64,000 nucleotides of DNA from NCBI RefSeq assembly GCF_001436025.1, contig NZ_AZEQ01000012.1, positions 1 through 64,000 on the forward strand, read 5' to 3'. Within the stretch, counting starts at the first letter, position 1; the number at the start of each line of letters is the position of its first letter. This document shows, piece by piece, positions 29,731-39,003 of the stretch. The DNA comes from Limosilactobacillus mucosae DSM 13345. GTDB lineage: Bacteria; Bacillota; Bacilli; Lactobacillales; Lactobacillaceae. The translations under genes and the position numbers were made by a program. The notes beneath the pieces are model-generated. The model had not been told where the DNA came from and ran no database searches. It worked only from the letters and a program-made list of their open reading frames with translations.

Positions 29731-31056
29731 ATGTCAGAGTTTGAAAAGTTAACGTTGCAGCAGCTGCAGGGCTACGAAGCCGATTTTAAAAAGCGACCAG
29801 ATGCTGCTGTAATTACGCGGGCCGTGATGAAAAACGGCATCAAGGCAACCAGCGAGGACCAAAACGTCAGTCAGCGCAGCCACCGCGTTTTTTCGTATGA
29901 AGTCAAGACGGGCAAGGTATCCAATCAGCGGCATAGCGGTCGCTGCTGGTCGTTTGCCACGCTGAACACGCTGCGGCATCTTTTCGCCAGCCAGTACAAC
30001 TTCAAGGATTTTGAATTATCGCAGAATTATTTATTTTTCTGGGATCGTGTTGAACGGGCCAATATGTTTTTGCAAAATATCATTGCTACGGCCGCACTGC
30101 CATTTCATGATCGGCTAGTCGATTTTTATGTGGCGTTTGCGGAAAATGATGGTGGGCAGTGGGCCAATGCTGCCTCAATCATTGAAAAATATGGCGTCGT
30201 ACCGGAATATGTAATGCCTGACACCTACAATACCAAGAATACTGACGATATTGCCGGGGTAATGAAGGATCTGATGCATAAAGACGCGTTGGTACTGCGG
30301 AAGATGATCAATGAGCAGCATGCTGATCGGGCTGCGGTTCAGCAGGTCAAAGAAAAGATGGTCAGTGAGGTCTATCGGCTGGCCGTTTATGCTTTTGGGA
30401 TGCCGCCTAAGCAGTTTGATCTGGAATATCAGGATGATGATCATCAGCTGCACCGGCAGGCCAATCTGTCGCCATTGGAGTTCTTCCATCAATATTGGAA
30501 TCTGAATCTGCGTGACTATGTAGTTTTGACCAACGCGCCGGATCATAAGTTCAATCAGGTCTACTCAATGCCACAGCAGGAAAATGTCGTTGGCGGAATC
30601 CCACTGCAATTCGTCAACGTGCCGTTTGAAGAACTGCAGAACAGCGCGGTCAAGCAGCTGAAAGCAGGAGAAACCGTTTGGGTCGGCAATGACGTCTTAC
30701 AGCAGATGGATCGCAAGCGGGGCATTATGGATGCTGAGCTGTACAAAACAGAAGCGCTTTTGGGCATTGATTACGTTATGGACAAAAAAGAACGGTTGGA
30801 AACCAGACAGGCCTGCGTTTCTCATGCCATGACGCTGACTGGATTTAATGAGGCTGATGGTCAGATTGATCGTTGGAAGATTGAGAATTCATGGGGTGAG
30901 GAAAATGGCGAAAAAGGCTATTTCGTCATGACGCAAAAATGGTTTGAAGACTATACCTATGAAGCCGTGATCAACAAGCACTACCTTAGCCCCGAACTGC
31001 TGCAGCTGACTGGGCAGCGGCCGGTTCAACTGACGGCTTGGGATTCGCTGCAGTAA
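29731..31056 (+). CDS. pepC: Aminopeptidase C (bleomycin hydrolase family)
   Basis: This 441-residue cytoplasmic cysteine peptidase of family C1B frees N-terminal residues from peptides. The active-site Cys is in SGRCWSFATLN (about residue 73), the His in CVSHAMTLTGF and the Asn in KIENSWGEENG. Length is normal. It converges on pepD across a shared terminator and has an AGTGAGGAAGG site upstream. Confidence 0.96.
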   Translation: MSEFEKLTLQQLQGYEADFKKRPDAAVITRAVMKNGIKATSEDQNVSQRSHRVFSYEVKTGKVSNQRHSGRCWSFATLNTLRHLFASQYNFKDFELSQNYLFFWDRVERANMFLQNIIATAALPFHDRLVDFYVAFAENDGGQWANAASIIEKYGVVPEYVMPDTYNTKNTDDIAGVMKDLMHKDALVLRKMINEQHADRAAVQQVKEKMVSEVYRLAVYAFGMPPKQFDLEYQDDDHQLHRQANLSPLEFFHQYWNLNLRDYVVLTNAPDHKFNQVYSMPQQENVVGGIPLQFVNVPFEELQNSAVKQLKAGETVWVGNDVLQQMDRKRGIMDAELYKTEALLGIDYVMDKKERLETRQACVSHAMTLTGFNEADGQIDRWKIENSWGEENGEKGYFVMTQKWFEDYTYEAVINKHYLSPELLQLTGQRPVQLTAWDSLQ

Positions 31057-31058
31057 AA

Positions 31059-31095
31059 AACAGCCCTGATCAGAATTTGATCAGGGCTGTTTGCT
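31059..31095. terminator. Bidirectional terminator between pepC and pepD
   Basis: Perfect 14-bp arms (31059-31072, 31078-31091) with a 5-nt loop serve both convergent genes. Confidence 0.85.
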
Positions 31096-31108
31096 TGTCA
31101 AGAAATGC

Positions 31109-32548
31109 CTAAAGATTAGGATCCATCTTGAAGGTCAGCTTGGAGAGTTCAGCTCCCTTGGTCAGCAGGTCAAACAGGTGCTGCTGTGCACGGGTATTAA
31201 AATGCTTGGCAATATCATGATTCTGTGAGGTCAGATAGCTAGTCAGTCGTTGCCCGTCAAGCTGACTGATCTGATCGTCGACGGCTTTGATCTTGCGTCT
31301 TGCCCAGGCTTGCAGCTCATCTTGAAAGTCCAGATTGTCCTTGGCAAATTCAGCATAATGGCTTTCAACGACGCTGGCCAGGGCCTCATTTAGCCAATAA
31401 GCATTGTTCAGATCCATTTTTTCTGGAAACTCGCGGTATGAGGCATCGGTATCATCGGCGTTGGCAAAGAAGGGCACATAGGCGCAAAAAGTCGGGACGC
31501 CGAACTCAACCCACTGAATGGTCTGTGCATCACCATATGCATCATTGCGCGCCTGCAGAATATGCGACTGTGCCGTACGGGAAAGCGCGATGGAACGGTA
31601 GCGCCGCCGCTGTTCTAAAGTACCGCTGCCCAGGGGATCATAAGGTGTTTCATTGTAGTGTGATTTTAAAACGTATTGAATATCTTCAACGCTGATTTTA
31701 TGATCGGGCTTGCGAATAAAAGGCATATCGGCTGACTCGGGCGTTTGATCCTTGGTCAGACTGGGACTCAGATAATGCTGGGCAAACCAGACGCGGGGCG
31801 TATTATAGTGGTGGTCCTGTTTGGTATTGGTGCCGAAGATGTGCCGAAAGTTCCAGCGCTCATCATCGGGATTGAGATGGTTCTTTTCCACAAACAGTCG
31901 AATGCCATCTGCCCAGGCGAAATTCCGGCTGTCGCCAAAGTCGATGTCTTCAATGGCAATTTGATTGGCCGCCACGGCATAGCAGTCATCAGGAATACGC
32001 ACGGCAACCCAGTAGTGGCCAGTAGCAATTTCCATGTACCAGACCTCATCTTGATCAATGAACTGAATGCCGTTGCCTTCCGCTGAACCGTATTTGGCAA
32101 TCAATCGTCCCAAATAATCAACTCCTTCGCGTGCCGAGTGGATATAGGGCAAAACCAGGGTTGTCAGCGAATCTTCGGCCAGACCGTTTTTGACGTATGG
32201 ATCATAGGCCAGCACCTTTGGATTGGCATAGACAGATTCCGTGGCACTTTCGCCAACGCCAGCCTCGTTAAAGCCATCCTCTTCGTTGGGCCCCTGCGTC
32301 TGGTCAACGCTTGGCGTGGCCGTATAGCGCATACTGTCAGCTGGCAGCGGTACGGTCAATTGATTATAAGCTGAGACATAGGCTGCCTGGCGATTCTTGA
32401 CGGCCGGCCGAACCAGGAAGCGTTTGGGCTCAATTGCCTTGACGCGATCCTCATTGCGCGAGATAAAAGTAGAGCCATCAGTTGAAGCATGCTTGCCGAC
32501 CATCATTGACGTGCAGGCTGAATTTTTGAAACGATTCCATGGAGACAT
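31109..32548 (-). CDS. pepD: C69-family dipeptidase
   Basis: This 479-residue N-terminal-nucleophile peptidase cleaves dipeptides. The expected nucleophile is Cys12 in ACTSMMVGKHASTDG; the short segment before it would be removed by self-processing, as in other C69 enzymes. The DGST and ISRNEDR region is typical. No signal peptide, so it is probably cytoplasmic. Lactobacilli often have several copies. Confidence 0.9.
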   Translation of the reverse strand: MSPWNRFKNSACTSMMVGKHASTDGSTFISRNEDRVKAIEPKRFLVRPAVKNRQAAYVSAYNQLTVPLPADSMRYTATPSVDQTQGPNEEDGFNEAGVGESATESVYANPKVLAYDPYVKNGLAEDSLTTLVLPYIHSAREGVDYLGRLIAKYGSAEGNGIQFIDQDEVWYMEIATGHYWVAVRIPDDCYAVAANQIAIEDIDFGDSRNFAWADGIRLFVEKNHLNPDDERWNFRHIFGTNTKQDHHYNTPRVWFAQHYLSPSLTKDQTPESADMPFIRKPDHKISVEDIQYVLKSHYNETPYDPLGSGTLEQRRRYRSIALSRTAQSHILQARNDAYGDAQTIQWVEFGVPTFCAYVPFFANADDTDASYREFPEKMDLNNAYWLNEALASVVESHYAEFAKDNLDFQDELQAWARRKIKAVDDQISQLDGQRLTSYLTSQNHDIAKHFNTRAQQHLFDLLTKGAELSKLTFKMDPNL

Positions 32549-32672
32549 TTGATTCGCGACCTTTCTGATTTGAAATTTTCCCTATTATAACGCGTTTGAT
32601 TCTAAAATGATGAAAGATCCATCTTGTCATTCAAGCGGCGAAAAAAAGCGCTTAATGAGGCTGAGAAGATAA
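32549..32672. other. Gap between pepD and the thrS terminator
   Basis: This stretch holds the pepD promoter region (AT-rich near 32580) and nothing else that I can support. Confidence 0.4.
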
Positions 32673-32673
32673 T

Positions 32674-32709
32674 AAAAAGCTGTCTGGCATCTGCCAAACA
32701 GCTTTTTTG
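32674..32709 (-). terminator. Terminator after thrS
   Basis: AAAAGCTGT/ACAGCTTTT with inner GGCA/TGCC forms a strong hairpin flanked by A and T runs. Confidence 0.85.
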
Positions 32710-32710
32710 A

Positions 32711-34516
32711 TTAGTCTTCGCGTGAGTAGGTAGCAATGTCGTGCAGAATTTCATCCATGAAGGCATCTACAGTCATGCCGTTTTGATCTTTTTCACCATA
32801 CTTACGAACGGAAACTGAGTCGTTGGCCATTTCATCTTCACCGACAACCAGCGTGTATGGAACTTTTTGCGTTTGAGCTTCCCGAATCTTGTAGCCCATC
32901 TTTTCGTTGCGGTGATCAACCTTAGCCCGAATCTGAGCGGCCTTGAACTTCTTAGCCAGTTCGTCAGCGTAGGCACCGTGCTTTTCATCAGAAACTGGGA
33001 TGATTACGACTTGTTCAGGTGACAGCCAGGTTGGGAAGGCACCCTTGTAGATTTCCGTCAGGTAGGCTACGAAACGTTCCATCGTACCAACAACCCCACG
33101 GTGAATCATAACTGGCCGGTGCTGCTTGCCGTCTTCACCAACGTAGTGCAGATCAAACTTTTCAGGCAGCATGAAGTCCAGTTGAATCGTGGACATCGTT
33201 TCTTCGTTGCCCAGGGCCGTCTTGGTTTGAATGTCCAGCTTTGGACCGTAGAAGGCAGCCTCACCTTCAGCTTCGTAGTAGTCCAGACCCAGTGAGTCCA
33301 TGGCAGCCTTCAGCATGGATTGCGAACGTTCCCACATTTCATCGTTGGCAAAGTACTTTTCCGTGTTCTTAGGGTCACGGTATGACAGACGGAACGTGTA
33401 GTCGGTAATGTCAAAGTCTTTGTAGACGTCCATGATCAGTTTCAGAATCTTGGCAAATTCGTCTTGAATCTGTTCCAGAGCAACGAACGTGTGGCCATCA
33501 TTCAGCGTCATTTCCCGTACCCGCTGCAGACCGGAAAGCGCGCCAGACTTTTCGTAGCGGTGCATCATACCCAGTTCGGCAATCCGCAGTGGCAGTTCAC
33601 GGTAGGAGCGAATGTGGTGCTTGTAGACTTGAATGTGGCTTGGGCAGTTCATTGGCCGCAGTTCAAGCATTTCGCCATCACCCATGTCCATTGGCGGGAA
33701 CATGTCTTCGCGGTAGTGAGCCCAGTGACCAGAAGTCTTGTAGGCGTCCAGGTTCATCAAGACTGGCGTGTAGACGTGCTCATAGCCGTCAGCCAGTTCC
33801 TTGTCAATGATGTAGCGTTCAATCGTCCGGCGAATCGTTGCTCCCTTAGGCATCCAGTATGGCAGACCGGCACCAACCTTAGGATCAACGAAGAACAGAT
33901 CCAGTTGGTTCCCAATGACACGGTGGTCGCGTTCCTTAGCTTCTTGACGAGCCTTCAGATCAGCTTCCAGATCGTCTTTTTTGTAGAAGGCCGTTCCATA
34001 GATCCGCTGCAGCATTGGGTTGGATGACATACCCTTCCAGTAGGCGCCAGCCACGCTGAGCAGCTTGTAGTTCTTAACCAGGTTGGCATATACCAGAACC
34101 GGTGCATTGGCAACTGCCAGCACGCCATCCAGATCGTACATGGCTACCTTGCCGTCCTTAGCGTTTTCGTTGATCAGTTCGGTTGAGAATGGGTCGTCCT
34201 TGACGCTGGCCAGGGCTTCTTCAACGCTGAGCTCTTTAAACTCAACCTTGGCTTCGGACTTGGCAATTGCCTTGATGGCAGCTTCCAGTTGTGGCAGTTC
34301 GTCAGCGGAAACCTGCTGTTCGTCTTTGTCAGAGTCAACGTAAAAACCGTCTTCTTCAGCAACGTCGGCACCCAGACGAATGCCGGCAAATTCTTTTTGC
34401 AGAGCCGCTTTCAGCATCAGAGCGGACAGTTGACGCAGGGCGTCCAAACTTTCTTTTGAGTCGCGGTCAATCTTGTTGACTGAGCCATCGACGTTCATAA
34501 CAGCAACTTGAGCCAT
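32711..34516 (-). CDS. thrS: Threonyl-tRNA synthetase without TGS domain or editing residues
   Basis: This 601-residue enzyme charges tRNA-Thr. The class II core and anticodon domain are intact: zinc ligands Cys in RPMNCPSH, His in LNDGHTF and His in MIHRGVVG are all present. However, it starts directly at the N2 domain, so the TGS domain (about 60 residues) is absent. In N2 the HxxxH motif is replaced (LRQLSALML) and the region that reads DMCRGPH in E. coli reads GVLAVANAP. It should therefore lack Ser-tRNA-Thr editing. ATG 34516 with AAAGGAGAG is the start. A T-box leader controls it. Whether another thrS exists elsewhere is unknown. Confidence 0.93.
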   Translation of the reverse strand: MAQVAVMNVDGSVNKIDRDSKESLDALRQLSALMLKAALQKEFAGIRLGADVAEEDGFYVDSDKDEQQVSADELPQLEAAIKAIAKSEAKVEFKELSVEEALASVKDDPFSTELINENAKDGKVAMYDLDGVLAVANAPVLVYANLVKNYKLLSVAGAYWKGMSSNPMLQRIYGTAFYKKDDLEADLKARQEAKERDHRVIGNQLDLFFVDPKVGAGLPYWMPKGATIRRTIERYIIDKELADGYEHVYTPVLMNLDAYKTSGHWAHYREDMFPPMDMGDGEMLELRPMNCPSHIQVYKHHIRSYRELPLRIAELGMMHRYEKSGALSGLQRVREMTLNDGHTFVALEQIQDEFAKILKLIMDVYKDFDITDYTFRLSYRDPKNTEKYFANDEMWERSQSMLKAAMDSLGLDYYEAEGEAAFYGPKLDIQTKTALGNEETMSTIQLDFMLPEKFDLHYVGEDGKQHRPVMIHRGVVGTMERFVAYLTEIYKGAFPTWLSPEQVVIIPVSDEKHGAYADELAKKFKAAQIRAKVDHRNEKMGYKIREAQTQKVPYTLVVGEDEMANDSVSVRKYGEKDQNGMTVDAFMDEILHDIATYSRED

Positions 34517-34542
34517 GTAAAATCTCTCCTTTGTGGTAATAA

Positions 34543-34583
34543 AAAACGTCCCTTTGATTGTTTTTAGCAATCAAAGGGACGTT
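34543..34583 (-). terminator. T-box-controlled terminator upstream of thrS
   Basis: A 14-bp stem CGTCCCTTTGATTG/CAATCAAAGGGACG, loop CTAAAAA, followed by a T-run, lies 27 nt before thrS. It is the terminator that the T-box antiterminator would displace. Confidence 0.9.
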
Positions 34584-34601
34584 GGTTGATAACATAATCA
34601 G

Positions 34602-34800
34602 CGTGGTTCCACCCTAATTTACGGCGCACTAATGGCGTCGCCTCATAAGTGTGGTAACGGGCACGACCCGACTGACCTTATCTCGGCCAGTGACAATTCA
34701 AAAAGGTGGTACGCTGATGTGCTTGGTCAACGGTACTTCCAGCCAAGGTACCGACTCCCTGGATAACCAGCCGCATCAGGCATGTCCTTTGTCATTAGTT
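34602..34800 (-). promoter_or_regulatory. T-box riboswitch (threonine)
   Basis: On the minus strand the T-box AGGGTGGAACCACG (34602-34615) matches the consensus. Upstream, stem I is built around CGGTAC/GTACCG. A likely Thr specifier ACC lies in TTGACCAAG (codon at 34725-34727). Uncharged tRNA-Thr would pair with it and switch on thrS. Confidence 0.9.
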
Positions 34801-34803
34801 TGA

Positions 34804-34832
34804 ATTATATGCACCTGACAAGAGCGTGTCAA
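34804..34832 (-). promoter_or_regulatory. Consensus promoter of the thrS T-box transcript
   Basis: Perfect -35 TTGACA (34827-34832), 17-bp spacer and perfect -10 TATAAT (34804-34809) on the minus strand. Confidence 0.9.
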
Positions 34833-34852
34833 GACCGTTTTATAAATCCTGG

Positions 34853-35734
34853 CTATTGTGCAGCATCTGACTGCTTAGGTCCGCCACCATCGCCAGGAAC
34901 TGGTGCGGATTGCGTGTTGCTGTTGGCAGTAGTTGAACTGCCGTTGCTGCTGCCACTGTTACCAGAGTTACCGTAGTTTCCGCCGCCTTGATAGCTGCTG
35001 TTGCCGTTGCCAGCCGTCTGATTATTGTTGTTGGCAGTCGTCTGACTGGATGAGCTGGCCGTTGGAGCAGATGATGAATTCGTCGTAGTATTTGGTACGT
35101 AATAGGAATCCTGATCATTGGTGTCGTAATTGGCTTCATAAGATGAGCTGGAAGAAGAATGCTTCTTTTTGTGACTGCTGGACTTCTTTGAGCTGCTGGA
35201 TTTTTTCTTAGAAGAAGTGGAGACGGTCGTATCACTGGAGTTATCGGTCACAGGGTCCTGCTGCTTGATGGCAAAGACGATGACCATGACGACCAAGACT
35301 GCCAAAAGGATTCCCAGGGCAATTTTAAATGGGCGATGGCTAGTTTTTTTATTTTTTGGCTGCTTGTTTTTGCCTGATTTAGAACCTAAGCCAGTTATTT
35401 TAGCGGCAGTTGCCTGACCATTGCGAGCGCCCAGTCGTTCCTGACTGCGGCTGGAACGCGTGTCATTGCTGATTGGCTGAGCGTTCATGCTGGAACGCGT
35501 ACCATTAGTGGTTGGCTGAGCTTTGATATTCAGATCGGCATTGCTCTGTGATGAGCGCTTGGCTTGCTTATCAAGCTTAAACGTTGGCGCAGCTTCTTTT
35601 TTAGCCGTACGGTCGGCTTTTTTATCGAAGAAGAAATGCGTCTTTTTTTCTGGGCGCTTGTTTGGTTGATCGTATAGTTCAACTCGGGTTGGGCGCCGCT
35701 TTTCTTTATTATCGTGGTTGTCCAAAATATTCAC
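34853..35734 (-). CDS. Serine/asparagine-rich single-pass membrane protein, unknown
   Basis: This 293-residue protein has a basic cytoplasmic part (residues 1-133), one membrane span (about 135-160, IALGILLAVLVVMVIVFAI), then an extracellular low-complexity tail rich in Ser, Asn, Gly and Thr with a Lys/Ser segment. No enzymatic domain is visible. The topology resembles some wall-associated or LytR-like scaffolds without their catalytic part. It is monocistronic, and its 3' end touches the thrS promoter region. Confidence 0.75.
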   Translation of the reverse strand: MNILDNHDNKEKRRPTRVELYDQPNKRPEKKTHFFFDKKADRTAKKEAAPTFKLDKQAKRSSQSNADLNIKAQPTTNGTRSSMNAQPISNDTRSSRSQERLGARNGQATAAKITGLGSKSGKNKQPKNKKTSHRPFKIALGILLAVLVVMVIVFAIKQQDPVTDNSSDTTVSTSSKKKSSSSKKSSSHKKKHSSSSSSYEANYDTNDQDSYYVPNTTTNSSSAPTASSSSQTTANNNNQTAGNGNSSYQGGGNYGNSGNSGSSNGSSTTANSNTQSAPVPGDGGGPKQSDAAQ

Positions 35735-35814
35735 CTCAAAATTATTTTGGCCGCGCAGTCAGCATAACGCGGCTGATGCCTAAACACAGGCTATTATACA
35801 CCAAAAATATCAAA

Positions 35815-35848
35815 AACCGCTCGAACCAAGGCGTTCAAACGGTTTTTT
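35815..35848. terminator. Hairpin between mntH and the Ser-rich gene
   Basis: AAACCG/CGGTTT with inner GAAC/GTTC forms a hairpin; T-runs lie on both sides, so it may work in either direction. Confidence 0.6.
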
Positions 35849-35874
35849 ATTGATAAATTAAAATATTTGTTTTA

Positions 35875-37470
35875 TTAATCTTGACTGGCTGGTTTTTGAC
35901 CATCCTTATGTTCCCAAGGATGATGGATACCTTCTGCAATCAAGCGCTGGTTACCCTTGTACATGTCGTAGATCGTCCAAGCTAACAGCAGGAGGATAAC
36001 GATGATGGTAATCCAGGCCAGCAGATCAGACGTGCTCTTTTGCCAGATGCCAAAGCCTTCGAAAGTACTTGGCAGATTGTAGAGGTTCAGGAATGTCAGC
36101 GAAATAACTGACAGCCAACCACAGACCTTAACCCAGCCAGAGTTTTTGAACTCACCCATTTCATCCTTGCTGTCGGTCATCAAAAGCAGTGGCAGCATTG
36201 AGAATGGCAAGGCAAAGGCCAAGAAGACCTGTGAGTTTTCCATCAGCATGTTCAACGCAGCGTGTTGCTGAATGGCATTGTCCTTAGCCGTCATCGCCAC
36301 ACACAGCAGTACTGGTACAACGGAGATTAAACGGGTAACCAGCCGCCGAGCCCATAATGGCATCTTCATGTGAACAAAACCTTCCATGATAACCTGACCA
36401 GTCAAGGTACCGGTAATCGTAGAATTTTGCCCAGAAGCCAACAGCGCAACTGCAAACAGTGTTGACAGCAGACCGGACTTGGCTACTGAGATCAGAATCG
36501 GGTTGCTCAGCATTGACGTGTTGCTTAATGCCTCATACAGACCAAAGAAAGAAGTATCCTTAACCGTACCAGATTTAAATACGGCAACCCCCATGATCAA
36601 AAGCAGACAGTTAACTAAGAAAGCAGCTGATAATTGGATGTTGGAGTCCCAAGCGGTAAAACGGATCGTCTGCTTGATGTCCTCAGCATTGGTGTGGTCG
36701 ATCTTACGTGTTTGTGAAATTGCGGAGTGCAGGTAAAGGTTATGTGGCATAACGGTTGCCCCGATAATTCCCAAAGAGCCAGACAAAGGCGTGATGCCTA
36801 GTCGTTCTGGACTTGTTGCAACGGCAGCCGATGAAGGCAGCAGACCAGCAAAAGCAGCGCCCCAGTTTGGATCGGATAGTGCAACTTCATAAACAAAGAC
36901 GAACAGGATAACTAAAATCAAGCAGACAACAATTGCTTCAATCTTGCGGAAACCGATTTTAGTCAACAGCAGCAGAACCAAGACGTCCAATACTGTGATG
37001 AAGACCGCTGGAATCAATGAAATATGGAATAAAAGGTTTAGGGCGATTGCCGCACCAATAACTTCGGCAATATCAGTTGCCATAATTGCAAGCTCGGTCA
37101 TAATCCACAAAACGATACCGAGCGCCTTCCCTGTACGAGCTCGAATGGCTTGGGCCAAGTCCATTTCACTCACGATCCCAAGTTTGGCAGCCATGTATTG
37201 AAGCAGCATCGCAATCAAACTTGAAATCAGGATGGTCGTCATTAAGGTATAACCGAATGCCTGACCACCAGTGATCGAAGTAGACCAGTTACCAGGATCC
37301 ATGTAGCCGACAGCAACCAATGCGCCAGGTCCGGAATAAGCTAAAAGTGTCTTCCAGAAACCTTTACCTTTAGGAACTTCAACGGTGCCGTTGATTTCTT
37401 CAAGTGATTTGCCGTTAGCATACTCGATCAGTTTGTGCTTGCGGCGTTGGTCATTCGTGTTGTTATCCAC
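35875..37470 (-). CDS. mntH: Nramp manganese transporter MntH
   Basis: This 531-residue proton-coupled metal transporter has about 11 spans. The metal-site motif DPGNW is in span 1 (VGYMDPGNWSTS), and the span-6 metal-binding region MPHNLYLHS is intact. Lactobacilli use Mn(II) heavily, often having several copies. The start is GTG 37470 after AAGGTGGG. A palindrome upstream probably binds MntR. Confidence 0.95.
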   Translation of the reverse strand: MDNNTNDQRRKHKLIEYANGKSLEEINGTVEVPKGKGFWKTLLAYSGPGALVAVGYMDPGNWSTSITGGQAFGYTLMTTILISSLIAMLLQYMAAKLGIVSEMDLAQAIRARTGKALGIVLWIMTELAIMATDIAEVIGAAIALNLLFHISLIPAVFITVLDVLVLLLLTKIGFRKIEAIVVCLILVILFVFVYEVALSDPNWGAAFAGLLPSSAAVATSPERLGITPLSGSLGIIGATVMPHNLYLHSAISQTRKIDHTNAEDIKQTIRFTAWDSNIQLSAAFLVNCLLLIMGVAVFKSGTVKDTSFFGLYEALSNTSMLSNPILISVAKSGLLSTLFAVALLASGQNSTITGTLTGQVIMEGFVHMKMPLWARRLVTRLISVVPVLLCVAMTAKDNAIQQHAALNMLMENSQVFLAFALPFSMLPLLLMTDSKDEMGEFKNSGWVKVCGWLSVISLTFLNLYNLPSTFEGFGIWQKSTSDLLAWITIIVILLLLAWTIYDMYKGNQRLIAEGIHHPWEHKDGQKPASQD

Positions 37471-37541
37471 GGTAAACCCACCTTTCTTAATTGAAAATTT
37501 GCATTACCCAATAAAAAACGTTTAATGCAATAAAACACCTT

Positions 37542-37554
37542 TGTTAGGCTAACA
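37542..37554 (-). promoter_or_regulatory. Palindrome upstream of mntH (candidate MntR operator)
   Basis: TGTTAGGCTAACA is a perfect inverted repeat about a central G, about 75 nt before the mntH start and close to a weak promoter. Binding by MntR is inference. Confidence 0.5.
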
Positions 37555-37653
37555 TAAAAATTAAAGTCCTGCAATGGAAGAATGCCTATCTAACGGTATT
37601 TTACAGCAATTTTACATTGGCAATCAAATGATAGCGATCTTGATATGCTTAAT

Positions 37654-37668
37654 ATTGAAACGCTTACG
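37654..37668 (+). promoter_or_regulatory. Weak candidate cre (CcpA) site
   Basis: ATTGAAACGCTTACG matches the cre consensus with two mismatches, in the mntH-mdh intergenic region. Confidence 0.3.
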
Positions 37669-37712
37669 ATTTTTTGTCGCGAAAAATTCAAAAAAATTAA
37701 CTACTAAAAATC

Positions 37713-37773
37713 AAGCGTTATCGTATAGTTAAACGATCGCTTAATGTCAAACGATTATCAAAAATAGTGATAA
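37713..37773 (+). promoter_or_regulatory. Inverted repeats upstream of mannitol dehydrogenase
   Basis: Two inverted repeats lie just before the promoter: AAGCG..ATCG with CGAT.CGCTT (37713-37742), and TTATCA-7-TGATAA (37755-37773). They look like operator sites; the regulator is unknown. Confidence 0.45.
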
Positions 37774-37777
37774 CCGG

Positions 37778-37807
37778 TTGACATATGTTTGAGATCTGGA
37801 TTATACT
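37778..37807 (+). promoter_or_regulatory. Promoter of mannitol dehydrogenase
   Basis: Perfect -35 TTGACA (37778-37783), 18-bp spacer, -10 TATACT (37802-37807). Confidence 0.8.
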
Positions 37808-37856
37808 ATTGGCAAAATTTAAATTAATGTTTTCACAAAGAAAGAGGTATAAATCG

Positions 37857-38867
37857 ATGAAGGCACTTGTATTACAAGGTATTAAGGATCTTGCCGTTCA
37901 AGAATATGACGTTCCTGAAATCAAGCCAGATGAAGTTTTGATTCACACGGCCTACGCTGGTATCTGTGGTACTGATAAGGCACTGTACGCTGGTCTGCCA
38001 GGCTCTGCTTCAGCCGTTCCCCCAATCGTACTGGGTCACGAAAACTCTGGTGTCGTAGCCAAGGTTGGGGATGCCGTTACCAATGTCAAGGTTGGCGACC
38101 GCGTGACCGTTGACCCTAACATCTACTGTGGTCAATGCAAGTACTGCCGCACCTCACGTCCAGAACTGTGTGAACACCTGGATGCAGTTGGGGTTACCCG
38201 TGACGGTGGTTTTGAGGAGTACTTTACTGCGCCTGCCAAGGTTGTCTACCAAGTTCCTGACAACGTTTCATTAAAGGCAGCTGCCGTTGTTGAACCAATT
38301 TCTTGTGCAATGCATGGTGTTGACCTGCTGACGACGCACCCATACCAAAAAGCCCTGGTTCTGGGGGATGGCTTTGAAGGTCAGCTGTTTGCACAGATTC
38401 TGAAGGCGCGTGGTATTCATGAAGTAACGCTGGCTGGCCGTTCTGATGAAAAGCTGGCTAACAACCGTGAACACTTTGGCGTTAAGACGATCAACACGAC
38501 CAAGGAAGAAATTCCAGCCGATGCGTTTGACATTGTCGTTGAAGCCGTTGGTCTGCCACAGACGCAGGAACAATGCCTGGCAGCCGCTGCTAAGGGTGCT
38601 CAAGTACTGATGTTTGGTGTTGGTAACCCTGACGCTAAGTTCTCCGTCAACACTTACGATGTCTTCAAGAAGCAACTGACGATTCAAGGTGCCTTCATCA
38701 ACCCATACACGTTTGAAGACTCAATTGCCCTGCTGGCTAGCGGCAAGGTTGATCCATTGCCACTGTTCTCTCACGAACTGGCATTTAATGAAGTTGAAGA
38801 CTTTGTCAGCGGCAAGTTGGGCAAGGTTTCCAAAGCCGTTGTCAAGGTTGGTGGCGAAGAAGCCTAA
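37857..38867 (+). CDS. mdh: Mannitol 2-dehydrogenase (zinc-dependent)
   Basis: This 336-residue medium-chain dehydrogenase reduces fructose to mannitol with NADH, letting heterofermentative lactobacilli use fructose as an electron sink. It shows the zinc site GICGTDK and GHENSGVV, and the structural-zinc cysteines in YCGQCKYCRTSRPELC. Sequence and length match the mannitol dehydrogenases of L. reuteri and Leuconostoc as I remember them. The cofactor-site segment reads LGDGFEGQ. ATG 37857 with AAAGAGG is the start; the strong promoter lies inside the longer open frame, which excludes earlier starts. Confidence 0.88.
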   Translation: MKALVLQGIKDLAVQEYDVPEIKPDEVLIHTAYAGICGTDKALYAGLPGSASAVPPIVLGHENSGVVAKVGDAVTNVKVGDRVTVDPNIYCGQCKYCRTSRPELCEHLDAVGVTRDGGFEEYFTAPAKVVYQVPDNVSLKAAAVVEPISCAMHGVDLLTTHPYQKALVLGDGFEGQLFAQILKARGIHEVTLAGRSDEKLANNREHFGVKTINTTKEEIPADAFDIVVEAVGLPQTQEQCLAAAAKGAQVLMFGVGNPDAKFSVNTYDVFKKQLTIQGAFINPYTFEDSIALLASGKVDPLPLFSHELAFNEVEDFVSGKLGKVSKAVVKVGGEEA

Positions 38868-38887
38868 CTCCTTTAGATAAAATGTTC

Positions 38888-38920
38888 AAAACGGTCGTCA
38901 AAATGACGGCTGTTTTTTTA
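38888..38920 (+). terminator. Terminator after mdh
   Basis: CGTCA/TGACG-based hairpin followed by seven T. Confidence 0.75.
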
Positions 38921-38930
38921 TCTCTTAAAG

Positions 38931-38959
38931 TTGACACGGTGTCACTATCGCGGTATGAT
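38931..38959 (+). promoter_or_regulatory. Promoter of the tetR-ABC operon
   Basis: -35 TTGACA (38931-38936) and -10 TATGAT (38954-38959) with 17-bp spacing. Confidence 0.8.
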
Positions 38960-38983
38960 CGCATGGTAGATGACACGGTGTCA
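38932..38983 (+). promoter_or_regulatory. Two identical operators for the TetR-type repressor
   Basis: TGACACGGTGTCA is a perfect palindrome at 38932-38944, overlapping the -35, and again at 38971-38983, just downstream of the start point. The centres are 39 bp apart. This is the classic layout for autorepression by the adjacent tetR gene. Confidence 0.85.
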
Positions 38984-39003
38984 CTTGATAAGGGGGAATT
39001 CAA

